Assembly (NCBI GenBank): GCA_023397905.1 | Contig: JAEWSZ010000186.1 | Span: 62,001-126,000, forward strand | Origin: Bacillota bacterium | Lineage (GTDB): Bacteria; Bacillota; Clostridia; Acetivibrionales; DSM-1351 | DNA length: 64,000 nt | Reading direction: 5' to 3' | Part shown: in pieces, positions 34,769-42,538 of the stretch | How positions within the stretch are numbered: position 1 is the first letter of the stretch | How the letters are laid out: each line of letters begins with the position of its first letter | Notes under the pieces: model-generated | Told to the model about the DNA's origin: nothing | What the model saw: only the letters and a program-made list of their open reading frames with translations | The model's database searches: none | Made by a program: the position numbers and the translations under genes

Positions 34769-34807
34769 TTGACTCTTCTTTGCAGCTGTACTGCGGAAGT
34801 ATACGCT

Positions 34808-34886
34808 CATAATCCGGCTAATATGATAAATCAGGCCGGATTATGCCAAACGGCAGTTTTGAGATCAAAAATCAAAACCGCCGTTT
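34808..34886. terminator. Two tandem hairpins after the blaI/blaR1 pair
   Basis: First stem 34808-34817/34836-34845 (CATAATCCGG arms); second stem 34848-34862/34872-34886 (15 bp, one mismatch, around AACGG). They lie between convergent genes. T-runs are weak, so termination is probable but not certain. Confidence 0.65.
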
Positions 34887-34939
34887 GTATCCGGTAAGAG
34901 TTCAAAAACCAGTTAATATTTAATTAAATTTTGGTCATG

Positions 34940-35383
34940 TTATTTTTCATGATAATCCTTCTCGCTGAAATCACCGGTAACAAAATAGGAAGCTTGCGAT
35001 CTGACAAGGAGCTGCTGCTCTTCATCATAGATCTCTCCCACTGCTCTCATAATGGTTTTTCCGTTGCTGATGACCCTGCCAACCGCTGAAAGGGTACTTC
35101 CTACTTCCACATTTTTTATATAGCTGATGTTCATATCGACAGTTACTACGCGCTTTCCCATCGTTATGCAGGAAACCCCCATTGCCACATCAGATATTGA
35201 GGCAAAAGTACCTCCATGTACAAAACCGTACATATTGCAATGTTTATCAATAATTTTTGTTTGATATATAATTTTCCCTTCTTCTATTTCAACCACCTTA
35301 AGGTCGAGAAATTTTTCCAGAATAGGCGTTTTATAAATTTCCTTTAAATAATTTTCTACCCATAAAATGTACTCTTGCGGCAT
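34940..35383 (-). CDS. Hotdog-fold acyl-CoA thioesterase (PaaI family)
   Basis: This 147-residue cytoplasmic protein has the hotdog thioesterase signature YGFVHGGTFASISDVAMG, followed by TVDMNISYIKNVEVGSTL and a C-terminal strand. PaaI-type enzymes hydrolyse small or aromatic acyl-CoA thioesters. The length is normal. The ATG at 35383 has GGAGG. It is a single gene on the minus strand between the BlaR1-like gene and spoIIID, with hairpins on both sides, so it has its own transcript. The physiological substrate cannot be inferred. Confidence 0.85.
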   Translation of the reverse strand: MPQEYILWVENYLKEIYKTPILEKFLDLKVVEIEEGKIIYQTKIIDKHCNMYGFVHGGTFASISDVAMGVSCITMGKRVVTVDMNISYIKNVEVGSTLSAVGRVISNGKTIMRAVGEIYDEEQQLLVRSQASYFVTGDFSEKDYHEK

Positions 35384-35534
35384 AATGTGTCCTCCAATAA
35401 AATTCTTCAGTTATTCAATACTATATCGGAAATTCATTGAAGATTCAATCGCTGCAGAAATATACACCTGCTTATAAAAATAATACCACTCAATTTAACC
35501 GCGCCTGATAACGGGTTCCATAGCCGGCGGCGGC

Positions 35535-35565
35535 AAAAGCCGGCAGCTTGACGCTACCGGCTTTT
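35535..35565. terminator. Hairpin terminator between spoIIID and the thioesterase gene
   Basis: 13-bp stem with one mismatch (35535-35547 and 35553-35565, AAAAGCCGG arms) and a 5-base loop, with T-runs. It lies 55 bp past the spoIIID stop codon, implying that spoIIID is transcribed alone here. Confidence 0.8.
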
Positions 35566-35619
35566 TGATCTCATCCTCTATGTAATTATGATCTTCAGCA
35601 TATATAGATTTATGTAAAC

Positions 35620-35868
35620 TTATTTACACTGATATTTAGCCTTGGTTGCTTCTCCACCGCGGATATGCCTTTCTGCCTTATTCTCCTCAAGTATCAATCT
35701 CACATCATTCATCAGCATAGGATTTATTTTTTCCAGTCTTTCAGTTACATCCTTATGCACCGTGCTTTTACTGATTCCGAACTTTTTAGCCGCATACCGT
35801 ACCGTTGTCTTTTTTTCGATGATATAATTCGCGAGCTCCAAAACCCGTTCTTCTATATATTCCTTCAA
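35620..35868 (-). CDS. spoIIID: Sporulation transcription factor SpoIIID
   Basis: SpoIIID is the mother-cell DNA-binding protein that modulates sigma-E and sigma-K dependent genes. The 82-residue protein is highly typical: KEYIEERVLELANYIIEKK, the helix-turn-helix FGISKSTVHKDVTERL, and the C-terminal basic tail RHIRGGEATKAKYQCK. The start is a TTG at 35868 with GGGGGG seven bases upstream; no in-frame ATG is available nearby. In Bacillus it is followed directly by mbl, but here mbl lies about 34 kb further along the same strand. A hairpin follows the gene. Confidence 0.96.
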   Translation of the reverse strand: MKEYIEERVLELANYIIEKKTTVRYAAKKFGISKSTVHKDVTERLEKINPMLMNDVRLILEENKAERHIRGGEATKAKYQCK

Positions 35869-35974
35869 CCATATACCCCCCCTTTAATAAGGCAATATTA
35901 AGAATGACCATATAATAAAACCTGCTTTATAGAGGGCTATTATTTAATCATTCCTTTTGTACAATACAAGTAGG

Positions 35975-36030
35975 CAAAGTCAATTACAGTTATGCGCTCA
36001 GGTTGAAGATTTTAACCGTAATTGACCTAT
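35975..36030. repeat. Short palindromic dispersed repeat, AAAGTCAATTA family, copy 2
   Basis: 56-bp element with inverted ends CAAAGTCAATTACAGTTA and TAACCGTAATTGACCTAT. It lacks the core seen in copies 1 and 4. It lies in the 390-bp gap upstream of spoIIID; apart from it and AT-rich DNA nothing else is evident there. Confidence 0.6.
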
Positions 36031-36262
36031 AAAGCTACACAGGCAATGTCTACAGTGTATATATATGCCTTATGGGTTGGGGTTATGAATATATAAAAAC
36101 AAAATTTGTCTAATATTTTATCAGTTGGAAAACTGCCGGTTCCTTATTTTGAAAGTTCGTGCCATGTTTGCTTTCCGTTTACCGTCCGTTTACTTTTGTT
36201 TTTTATAATCTGTCTGAAACTACCGAGAAAGTATTTTAATGCCCACAGAAAGGAAAAAACAC

Positions 36263-36549
36263 ATGAACCGGACACCCGTAGTACAATTGCAACATGCAAC
36301 AAAGAGAATTGGAAACAGGAATATCGTGAACGAGCTTTCTTTTGAGGTTCCAGCCGGGGAGGTATTCGGCTTTTTAGGCCCTAATGGAGCTGGAAAGACA
36401 CAACCGCGCCTACAGGCGGCACAGGGCTTGGTATGGCGATTGTGAAACAGATAGTAACCGCACATCAGGGCACCGTAGATGTAAAAGGCAAGATAGGGCA
36501 TGGAACATCGATTATAATACGCTTGCCACACAGTCAAAATACACAGTAA
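36263..36549 (+). pseudogene. Chimeric remnant: ABC ATPase N terminus joined to histidine-kinase C terminus
   Basis: From 36263 the frame encodes the start of a BcrA-type ABC ATPase (TPVVQLQHATKRI to FGFLGPNGAGKT, Walker A). At about 36400 the homology stops. From 36412 a different frame encodes the last 45 residues of a histidine kinase (TGGTGLGMAIVKQIV to stop at 36549), the GHKL G2 box and tail. Neither protein can work. The junction lies at a short region of ACA/ACC similarity. It looks like a deletion scar of an ABC transporter/two-component locus of the bacitracin-resistance kind, whose middle parts are gone. Confidence 0.8.
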
Positions 36550-36559
36550 AACACACCTG

Positions 36560-37891
36560 TTACCCTTGCTGTTCCATCCCCTTGACCTTTAGCGGAGATC
36601 CCGGGATCTCAATGCCGTTTATCGACAGGATGAATTCGGCAAACATGGAATTTGCCCAGCTGAACCAGGGCCTGGTGAAACTGTCCGGGTTATCCGCGTT
36701 CACGCTCTCATGCATAAGGTTTGTTCCTGCGTCTATTACCTTGAAAAGCTCATATATCTCTTTCCGTTCCCAAGGGTCCAGGGCCGTCATTCCCTGTACG
36801 GCCAGTGCTATGGGCCAAACATGGTTTTCAGGAGTATGCGGGCTTCCGATACCTTTTACGGCTCTTCCTTCATAATAATACGGATTGTCCTTACTCAGCA
36901 GCATGCGCCTGGTATTTAAGTAAATGGGATCGTCCGCCGCCCCGTATCCGAAATAAGGTATGGCCAGCAAGCTGGGCACATTGGCGTCATCCATCAGGAG
37001 GTAATTCCCCAGCCCGTCCACCTCATATGCGTATACTTTGCCATGTGCCTCGTGCTCCACAATCCCGTGTTTCCGGATACCCTGATCGATCTGGGCGGCC
37101 AGCTGGTCTGCCAGTTGTCCAAGCATTCCGTCGTCAAAAATCTTTTGTGCGATCTCAGACATATACCCCAGGATAACTACCGCAAACATATTGGAAGGTA
37201 TCAAATATCCGTATCTGCATGCATCGTCGCTTGGACGGAAGCCCGACCATGTCATGCCGGTGACTCCCACCGGATTTCCAAGCCCTCCGCATGGCAGAGT
37301 CTCATAAACGACCCGGTCCTCCTGGTCCTCATCCCGCTCAAAACGGTATTCTGAAGCCACCCCGTGGAGCTGTTCGGTTCTGAACACATTTATTATTGTA
37401 TGGCAGGCCTTCCTGAAGTCCTGGTCCAGGTGATCTGTCCTGCCCGAGCTTTTCCAGAGCAGGTATGCCAGCTGTACCGGATAGCACAGGGAATCCACCT
37501 CATATTTTCTCTCCCACACCTCGTCCTTCATATGGGTGTGGTCCTCCATAAAATGCGCTCCCGTAGGACCGTCATTGAAGGCGTTGGCATAAGGGTCCGC
37601 CAGTATCTGTTCCGCCTGCTGCCTGACAACTCCGGAAATCAGCCTGTAAATAGCCTCATCCTCACGAGAAAATATCACCAGCGTCCGTACCTGTGCTGCG
37701 GAATCTCTCAGCCACATGGCCGGGATGTCGCCTGAGATCACAAAGGTCCTGCCGTCCGGTTTGGGATTCAGAGTGGTCTGAAACGTGTTTTTGATGCCGT
37801 TTTCATAGAGCAGATAAATCTTTTCATCATGCCTGTATACTTCTTTCATCCATTCCAGATGCTTTTGCATGGAAGCCGTGAGTTCACGCAT
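36560..37891 (-). CDS. Glycoside hydrolase family 125, exo-alpha-1,6-mannosidase
   Basis: GH125 enzymes release terminal alpha-1,6-linked mannose by an inverting, metal-independent mechanism. The 443-residue protein has no signal peptide and so acts in the cytoplasm on imported oligosaccharides. Family-typical segments are SGDIPAMWLRDSAAQ, YANAFNDGPTGAH, KYEVDSLCYPVQLAY, MTWSGFRPSDDACRYGY, and SPHTPENHVWPIALA near the end. Its start codon overlaps the stop codon of the PfkB kinase gene by one base (TAATG), which indicates translational coupling. It is the last gene of the CUT1-GH4-kinase operon. Mannosides or yeast/N-glycan fragments are likely substrates. Confidence 0.9.
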   Translation of the reverse strand: MRELTASMQKHLEWMKEVYRHDEKIYLLYENGIKNTFQTTLNPKPDGRTFVISGDIPAMWLRDSAAQVRTLVIFSREDEAIYRLISGVVRQQAEQILADPYANAFNDGPTGAHFMEDHTHMKDEVWERKYEVDSLCYPVQLAYLLWKSSGRTDHLDQDFRKACHTIINVFRTEQLHGVASEYRFERDEDQEDRVVYETLPCGGLGNPVGVTGMTWSGFRPSDDACRYGYLIPSNMFAVVILGYMSEIAQKIFDDGMLGQLADQLAAQIDQGIRKHGIVEHEAHGKVYAYEVDGLGNYLLMDDANVPSLLAIPYFGYGAADDPIYLNTRRMLLSKDNPYYYEGRAVKGIGSPHTPENHVWPIALAVQGMTALDPWERKEIYELFKVIDAGTNLMHESVNADNPDSFTRPWFSWANSMFAEFILSINGIEIPGSPLKVKGMEQQG

Positions 37892-38823
37892 TATGGGTTC
37901 ACCTTTCTGTCATATATTTTTGCCGGAGCATAATTTGAAAACAAATTCCACACTTCTTCGGCGCCGTAGCCTGCTCCGTAGCAGCCATAGCCCGTTGTGG
38001 AAAGGGCTCCGGTACAGTTGGCCATTTTCATGCAGTCCACCAGTGACATATCCCTGTAAATGCCGAAAATCAGGCCTGCCATAAAGTTGTCCCCTGCTCC
38101 CGTGGTATCCACCGCTTTGATTCCGTCGGGTATCCCCACCTGGATGATGCGGTCCCCTTCCATTGTCATGCAGCCCTTTTCACCGCAGCTCACAATCACA
38201 TGGCCGGTATACTCCGCCAGCACCCGCAGACTGTCCTCAACAGATGAGGCTCCGGTCATCTTCATGGCCTCCTTGTGGTTGGGAGTGAAGTAATCCACAT
38301 ATTTCAAAACCTCCCGGTACTTTTCAATGCTCAGATCCTCAGACCATCCCGTATCAAAGACGACTGTGCTTCCGTTGGCTTTGAGCCGCGGTATAAGCCC
38401 AAGATTCTGTTCCATTGCAAACACCACTTTTGAGCTCTTCAACCGCTCAATGAGAAAATCATCGCCGTATTGGAAAGCTCTCGGATCATTCTTTGAAACG
38501 AAACTCCTGTCCTTCTCCAGTGAAATAACAGCCGTAGACATGACAGGATCGTAATCCTCGGCTTCCACGATTTCGATTTCCGCGATCCCATGCTCCTTCA
38601 GCATTCTGTATGCCAGCTCTCCGTGGGGGGAACCGGACTTTTTGACAATTACTCTGCAGGCCACGCCCAATTTGGTCAGTATAATTGGATACGCCAGCGT
38701 TCCCCCGCCCAATTGAAGATCAAAACTCCGGCTCATGGCTTCCTCCCCAACACCGGGAAGCTCCGCTACGCCGCCGAAAATAAAGTCCAGGCTCAATTGT
38801 GCCGCAAAAGTCAGCTTATCCAC
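37891..38823 (-). CDS. PfkB-family carbohydrate kinase
   Basis: This ribokinase-fold ATP-dependent kinase (310 residues) has the N-terminal GGG substrate motif (LQLGGGTLAYPI), VFDTGWSED, TPNHKEA and the catalytic anion hole DTTGAGDNFMAG. Substrate specificity within the family (fructose, mannose-like sugars, ribose, ketodeoxygluconate) cannot be told. A GTG at 38832 is one base from the AGGAG site, so the GTG at 38823, which overlaps the GH4 stop codon (TAGTG), is the better start. It sits between GH4 and GH125, so it may phosphorylate a monosaccharide that they release. Confidence 0.85.
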   Translation of the reverse strand: MDKLTFAAQLSLDFIFGGVAELPGVGEEAMSRSFDLQLGGGTLAYPIILTKLGVACRVIVKKSGSPHGELAYRMLKEHGIAEIEIVEAEDYDPVMSTAVISLEKDRSFVSKNDPRAFQYGDDFLIERLKSSKVVFAMEQNLGLIPRLKANGSTVVFDTGWSEDLSIEKYREVLKYVDYFTPNHKEAMKMTGASSVEDSLRVLAEYTGHVIVSCGEKGCMTMEGDRIIQVGIPDGIKAVDTTGAGDNFMAGLIFGIYRDMSLVDCMKMANCTGALSTTGYGCYGAGYGAEEVWNLFSNYAPAKIYDRKVNP

Positions 38824-40208
38824 TATTGCCACTCTCCTATATAGTCTTTATACCTCTCCAGATATGCATCCAGAAGCTTTGAGGCGATGGGATAGGAATT
38901 TACCTGCGGATGCAGCATAAGCGCTTTTACCGCCAGCTTTTTATCCCTGTTTTTAATGGCCAGAACAGTCTGGCGCTCAAAATATTTAATAGTTCCGATC
39001 AGGTTTTTCTGCAATTCGTCGACATTTTCCACCTTTACGGGAACTACTTTCCCCTTTTCTATTATACAGGATATTTCCACTACGTCTCCGTCTTTCAGAA
39101 AATCAATAGCTCCGTTATTTGGCACAGAAAGCACCATCTTTATCCGTGTCCCGCTTACGTAGGCCTTGATAAATCTCAATGCAACGCCTGCGTATCCGCC
39201 GTCGTCGGCTTCGTTTACAAACTCTTCAAGAGTAGGTATGGATTTGGTGGCCTTTCTGAAGGTACCTGATTCTATGGCAAAATATTGGTCTTCCCTCTCA
39301 TAGTAGTGCCTGATAAATACGTTGAAAGCCTCCTCTGGCTGGGTTTCTATATCCAATTTCTTCAACTGTTCTATCATCCTGTTGTTTATTTCCAGAATAG
39401 TCTCACCGCGTGTTTTATCATTGTTGATGATGGATTCCACAGCCTGGTCCCTGTAATAATAAAAATACAGGTATTCGTTGGGCAGATCCCGGTTTCCCAC
39501 CAGTTTGACCACATCATCGTCAAAATACCGCAGTTCGGAATTCATATAAATGCTCCCGTCGGACATAAGCCTGTCATAGACATCTTCCCCTTTGAGCTTA
39601 AAGTCCCTGAACCAGGATAAATGATTCAACCCGAAGCATGTCATTTTAAAATCCTTTTCCTCCGCTCCCAGAAATTTCAAAAGCTGTTTTTCAAATCCGC
39701 TGGGCGCATCGCAGATGCCATACGCAAAATCAAAGCCCTCGTCACGAAGGGCTTGCGTTACAATACCCGATGGATTTGTAAAGTTAAAGAGCAAAACATT
39801 TTCTTTTGAATATTTTCTGACCTGCCGGCACAGTTCAATGAGTACAGGAACCGACCGCAGCGCCATGGCGAAGCCGCCTGCCCCTGTCGTTTCCTGACCC
39901 AGGACCCCCAGATCCAGCGCCGTCCTTTCATCAAATACACGGCTCTCATCACCGCCGCTCCGTATGGTGGTTATAATAAAATCCGCATCCCTTACCGCTT
40001 CAACCACATCCATGGTTATATCAAATTTTATATCCGGATTGATCTTCTTGGCCACATGCCGGCTTATCTTCCCGAATATGGACAATTTCTCAGAATTGTC
40101 GTCCATAAAAATTATTTCATCAACACCAATTTCAGTTGCGTTCTTTACCAATGATTTTGCCAGAAAAGGTGACCTGACACCGCCGCCTCCAATAACCGCA
40201 AGTTTCAT
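38823..40208 (-). CDS. Glycoside hydrolase family 4 (NAD- and metal-dependent glycosidase)
   Basis: GH4 enzymes cleave alpha- or beta-glycosides, often 6-phosphorylated, by a redox-elimination mechanism using NAD+ and a divalent metal. The 461-residue protein has the dinucleotide motif AVIGGGGVRSPFLAKSLV, NFTNPSGIVTQAL, a cysteine in GICDAPSGF and the histidine in FGLNHLSWF, the expected metal and NAD ligands. The ATG at 40208 follows CGGAGG. It is followed by the overlapping PfkB gene. Because the importer here is an ABC system, which does not phosphorylate, the substrate may be unphosphorylated or phosphorylated by the neighbouring kinase; that is open. Confidence 0.9.
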   Translation of the reverse strand: MKLAVIGGGGVRSPFLAKSLVKNATEIGVDEIIFMDDNSEKLSIFGKISRHVAKKINPDIKFDITMDVVEAVRDADFIITTIRSGGDESRVFDERTALDLGVLGQETTGAGGFAMALRSVPVLIELCRQVRKYSKENVLLFNFTNPSGIVTQALRDEGFDFAYGICDAPSGFEKQLLKFLGAEEKDFKMTCFGLNHLSWFRDFKLKGEDVYDRLMSDGSIYMNSELRYFDDDVVKLVGNRDLPNEYLYFYYYRDQAVESIINNDKTRGETILEINNRMIEQLKKLDIETQPEEAFNVFIRHYYEREDQYFAIESGTFRKATKSIPTLEEFVNEADDGGYAGVALRFIKAYVSGTRIKMVLSVPNNGAIDFLKDGDVVEISCIIEKGKVVPVKVENVDELQKNLIGTIKYFERQTVLAIKNRDKKLAVKALMLHPQVNSYPIASKLLDAYLERYKDYIGEWQ

Positions 40209-40277
40209 AATGTATTACCTCCGTCAGTTTATTCAACCGTTTTTTCCCATAAATTAAATGTTTTAATACTAAAAAAA

Positions 40278-40709
40278 TCATTGCTTCTCAACTACCATAG
40301 TTCTGCTGATCAGATCGTGCAGCGCCTGTTTCTTCGGATTGACCACAGGAAAGAGCAGAAAGAGAATCAGGGCAAAGTAATTGATTCCGGTAAACAGCAC
40401 CGCCTTACAAAGCTCTCTTACCAGGAGCATTCCCCTGTGATCAGGATTTTCAGACATTGAAACAGCGCGGATGCGCATAAGCCTTTTGCCTATGGACTGT
40501 CCCGTCCACACAAACACAGGAAATGTAACCGTCAAAATGTAACAATTTATAACCGCTACCGGTTTTGCATACTTAAACCCGGAATTCATCAACGAATTGT
40601 ACGTTGCAAAGTATACGATGCCCACAAGCACCCCATCCACACAGGCTGCAAAAAAACGTTTTATAATTACCGAATCTCCCATGACAGTACCAATACGCAT
40701 ATTATTCAT
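40278..40709 (-). CDS. RDD-family membrane protein
   Basis: This 143-residue membrane protein has about three hydrophobic segments and the RDD pattern: arginine in KRFFAACVDGVLVGIVY, then GQSIGKRLMRIRAVS, and aspartate in ALHDLISRTMVV. The function of the family is poorly known; transport of ions or solutes has been suggested for a few members. It is embedded in the operon between a permease (2 bp after its stop codon) and GH4, so it is co-expressed with the glycoside system, perhaps as an accessory membrane factor. That link is positional only. Confidence 0.8.
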   Translation of the reverse strand: MNNMRIGTVMGDSVIIKRFFAACVDGVLVGIVYFATYNSLMNSGFKYAKPVAVINCYILTVTFPVFVWTGQSIGKRLMRIRAVSMSENPDHRGMLLVRELCKAVLFTGINYFALILFLLFPVVNPKKQALHDLISRTMVVEKQ

Positions 40710-40711
40710 AC

Positions 40712-41545
40712 CTATCCTTTTACCGCGCCTGTAATGGAATTAATAAAATATTTCTGCATGGAAACAAACATGATCAAAATAGGTACTATTGAAATAGTTG
40801 CCCCCAGCATCTTCACCGGCGCATAAGTCCACATGGCCGCCTTTGGGTAAATAGCCGCCAGCGCCACCTGCAGCGTGTATTTATCCACCGAGCTTGTAAC
40901 GATAAGATTCCATAAGTATCCGTTCCAGTAGTTCATAAATGTGATGATTGAAATGGTCGCAATTATGGCCTTACAATTTGGCACAACCAGTGAGAGAAAG
41001 ATTTTAAACTCCCCGCAGCCGTCAATACGTCCCGACTGTATGATTTCCGTAGGAAAGTCCATAAGGGTCTGTCTTGCCAGAAACGCGGTATATGTGGAAT
41101 ATATTCCGGGAAGTATGATGGCGAAAAGGCTGTTGTAAAGGTTCAGCTTCATGATGATCTCAAACTGCGGGATCATAGCAGCCGCGCCACCCATGAACAT
41201 GGTCACCACAAATACGTTGAAGAATGCCTTTTTAAACCTGAAATCAAATTTTGCAAGGGCATAACCCATAAAGAGGTTTACCAGCACCGACAGAACTGTT
41301 CCCACAACAGATACAAAAAATGTGTTTAAAAATACCCTGACCACATTGAATGAAGCGTCGATAAGCTCATAATTCTTGCCGGTATTGCTTCCCGGCAGCC
41401 AGCTGAACAGAAATTTAACCAGGGTGGGAGAATCAAAGGTGGATCCGTAAACCATCCAGTACAAAGGATACACCGTGAGGACCAGGATCAAAATCAGGAA
41501 TAAATACTTAAGCGCTTTCAGCGGTAAATTATATAAATTTCTCAT
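40712..41545 (-). CDS. CUT1 ABC importer permease, MalG-type
   Basis: This 277-residue permease has six predicted membrane helices, the N-terminal region LTVYPLYWMVYGS typical of MalG-like proteins, and the EAA loop that docks the ATPase (IQSGRIDGCGEFKIFLSLVVPNCKA). Binding-protein-dependent oligosaccharide importers use this subunit with a MalF-type partner, here the gene 2 bp upstream. No ATPase gene is found in the operon, so a shared MsmK-type ATPase elsewhere in the genome is expected. The substrate is probably an oligosaccharide handled by GH4 and GH125. Confidence 0.93.
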   Translation of the reverse strand: MRNLYNLPLKALKYLFLILILVLTVYPLYWMVYGSTFDSPTLVKFLFSWLPGSNTGKNYELIDASFNVVRVFLNTFFVSVVGTVLSVLVNLFMGYALAKFDFRFKKAFFNVFVVTMFMGGAAAMIPQFEIIMKLNLYNSLFAIILPGIYSTYTAFLARQTLMDFPTEIIQSGRIDGCGEFKIFLSLVVPNCKAIIATISIITFMNYWNGYLWNLIVTSSVDKYTLQVALAAIYPKAAMWTYAPVKMLGATISIVPILIMFVSMQKYFINSITGAVKG

Positions 41546-41547
41546 TC

Positions 41548-42423
41548 TCAGTCTCTCTCCCTTCCCAGATTGAATTGTATAAATGCTATTACTATAGTGA
41601 TCAAAGATACGATGTAGCTCATTGCTGAGGCATAACCGAAATTAAACTGCTTCCAGGCCACTGTATAAATCTCCAGAGACGGTGTAAAGGTTCCGAAATT
41701 CGGACCTCCCTGCACCAGCAGCTGGCTTTCCGCAAAGAGGTTCAGGGTGCCGCTCACAGTCATTACGATTGTGAAGATTATGGGATTTTTCATAAGAGGA
41801 ACGGTAATCCTGAAAAATTGCTGTATCTTGCTGGCGCCGTCTATGTCCGCCGCCTCATATACATCCTCCGTTATGCTCTGCATGGACGCAAGGAAGATGA
41901 CCATATTATATCCCAGCCAGCGCCAGATTATCATAATCGAAATGACCCACTTGGCGCTTGTAGGATCCGAAAGCCATTGTATAGGCGAAATGTGCAGCCT
42001 GGTGAGAATTTCATTTACCACGCCGTCGTTTGACAAAAGAATCCTGAACAGCATTGTGTAGGCAACAGCATTGGTTACATTGGGCAGGAAAAATGCCGTT
42101 CTGAAGCCATTTCTAAATCTCGTCGTTCTGGAATTCAGCATATGCGCCAGAACAAGGGACATGAAAATCATAATGGGCGCATGCATCAGAAATATTATAA
42201 ATATATTTTTTAGGCTTAAAAGGAAAACGTGATCCTTAAAAGCTTTTAAATAGTTTTCGATTCCTATGAAAGATGTAGCTTTTGATCCTACCTTTTCCTG
42301 AAAGCTGTATATAAAGCTGGCAATGATAGGATAGGCGCCAAACACACCAAAAAGCAGAATACCCGGAGCCATAAAGAAATATGGCGCATTCTGGGGAGTT
42401 ATTCTTAAACTCAACTTTTTCAT
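41548..42423 (-). CDS. CUT1 ABC importer permease, MalF-type
   Basis: This 291-residue permease has six predicted membrane helices, the N-terminal YFFMAPGILLFGVFGAYPI and the EAA loop (YEAADIDGASKIQQFFRITVPLMKN). It pairs with the MalG-type subunit encoded 2 bp downstream. The ATG at 42423 has AAAGGAG. A hairpin separates it from the binding-protein gene upstream, which usually lets the binding protein be expressed at higher level than the permeases. Confidence 0.93.
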   Translation of the reverse strand: MKKLSLRITPQNAPYFFMAPGILLFGVFGAYPIIASFIYSFQEKVGSKATSFIGIENYLKAFKDHVFLLSLKNIFIIFLMHAPIMIFMSLVLAHMLNSRTTRFRNGFRTAFFLPNVTNAVAYTMLFRILLSNDGVVNEILTRLHISPIQWLSDPTSAKWVISIMIIWRWLGYNMVIFLASMQSITEDVYEAADIDGASKIQQFFRITVPLMKNPIIFTIVMTVSGTLNLFAESQLLVQGGPNFGTFTPSLEIYTVAWKQFNFGYASAMSYIVSLITIVIAFIQFNLGRERD

Positions 42424-42472
42424 GCTGCATCTCCTTTCTCTTATGGGCTTAAATTCTAATGGATTGTAAAAT

Positions 42473-42498
42473 CAATGGGAGCAAAAAAGCTCCCATTG
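42473..42498 (-). terminator. Intercistronic hairpin between binding-protein and permease genes
   Basis: Perfect 10-bp stem (42473-42482 and 42489-42498, CAATGGGAGC arms) with an A6 loop. Hairpins here commonly attenuate or stabilise the upstream binding-protein message in ABC sugar operons. Confidence 0.7.
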
Positions 42499-42538
42499 TA
42501 TTCAATTTCTATTCTTTTATTATTGATTTTGAATCAGC

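Noticed and set aside
36384..36875. 163-codon open frame crossing the chimeric remnant
   Set aside because: The frame reads the histidine-kinase fragment out of frame and continues antisense to GH125; no real protein is encoded.
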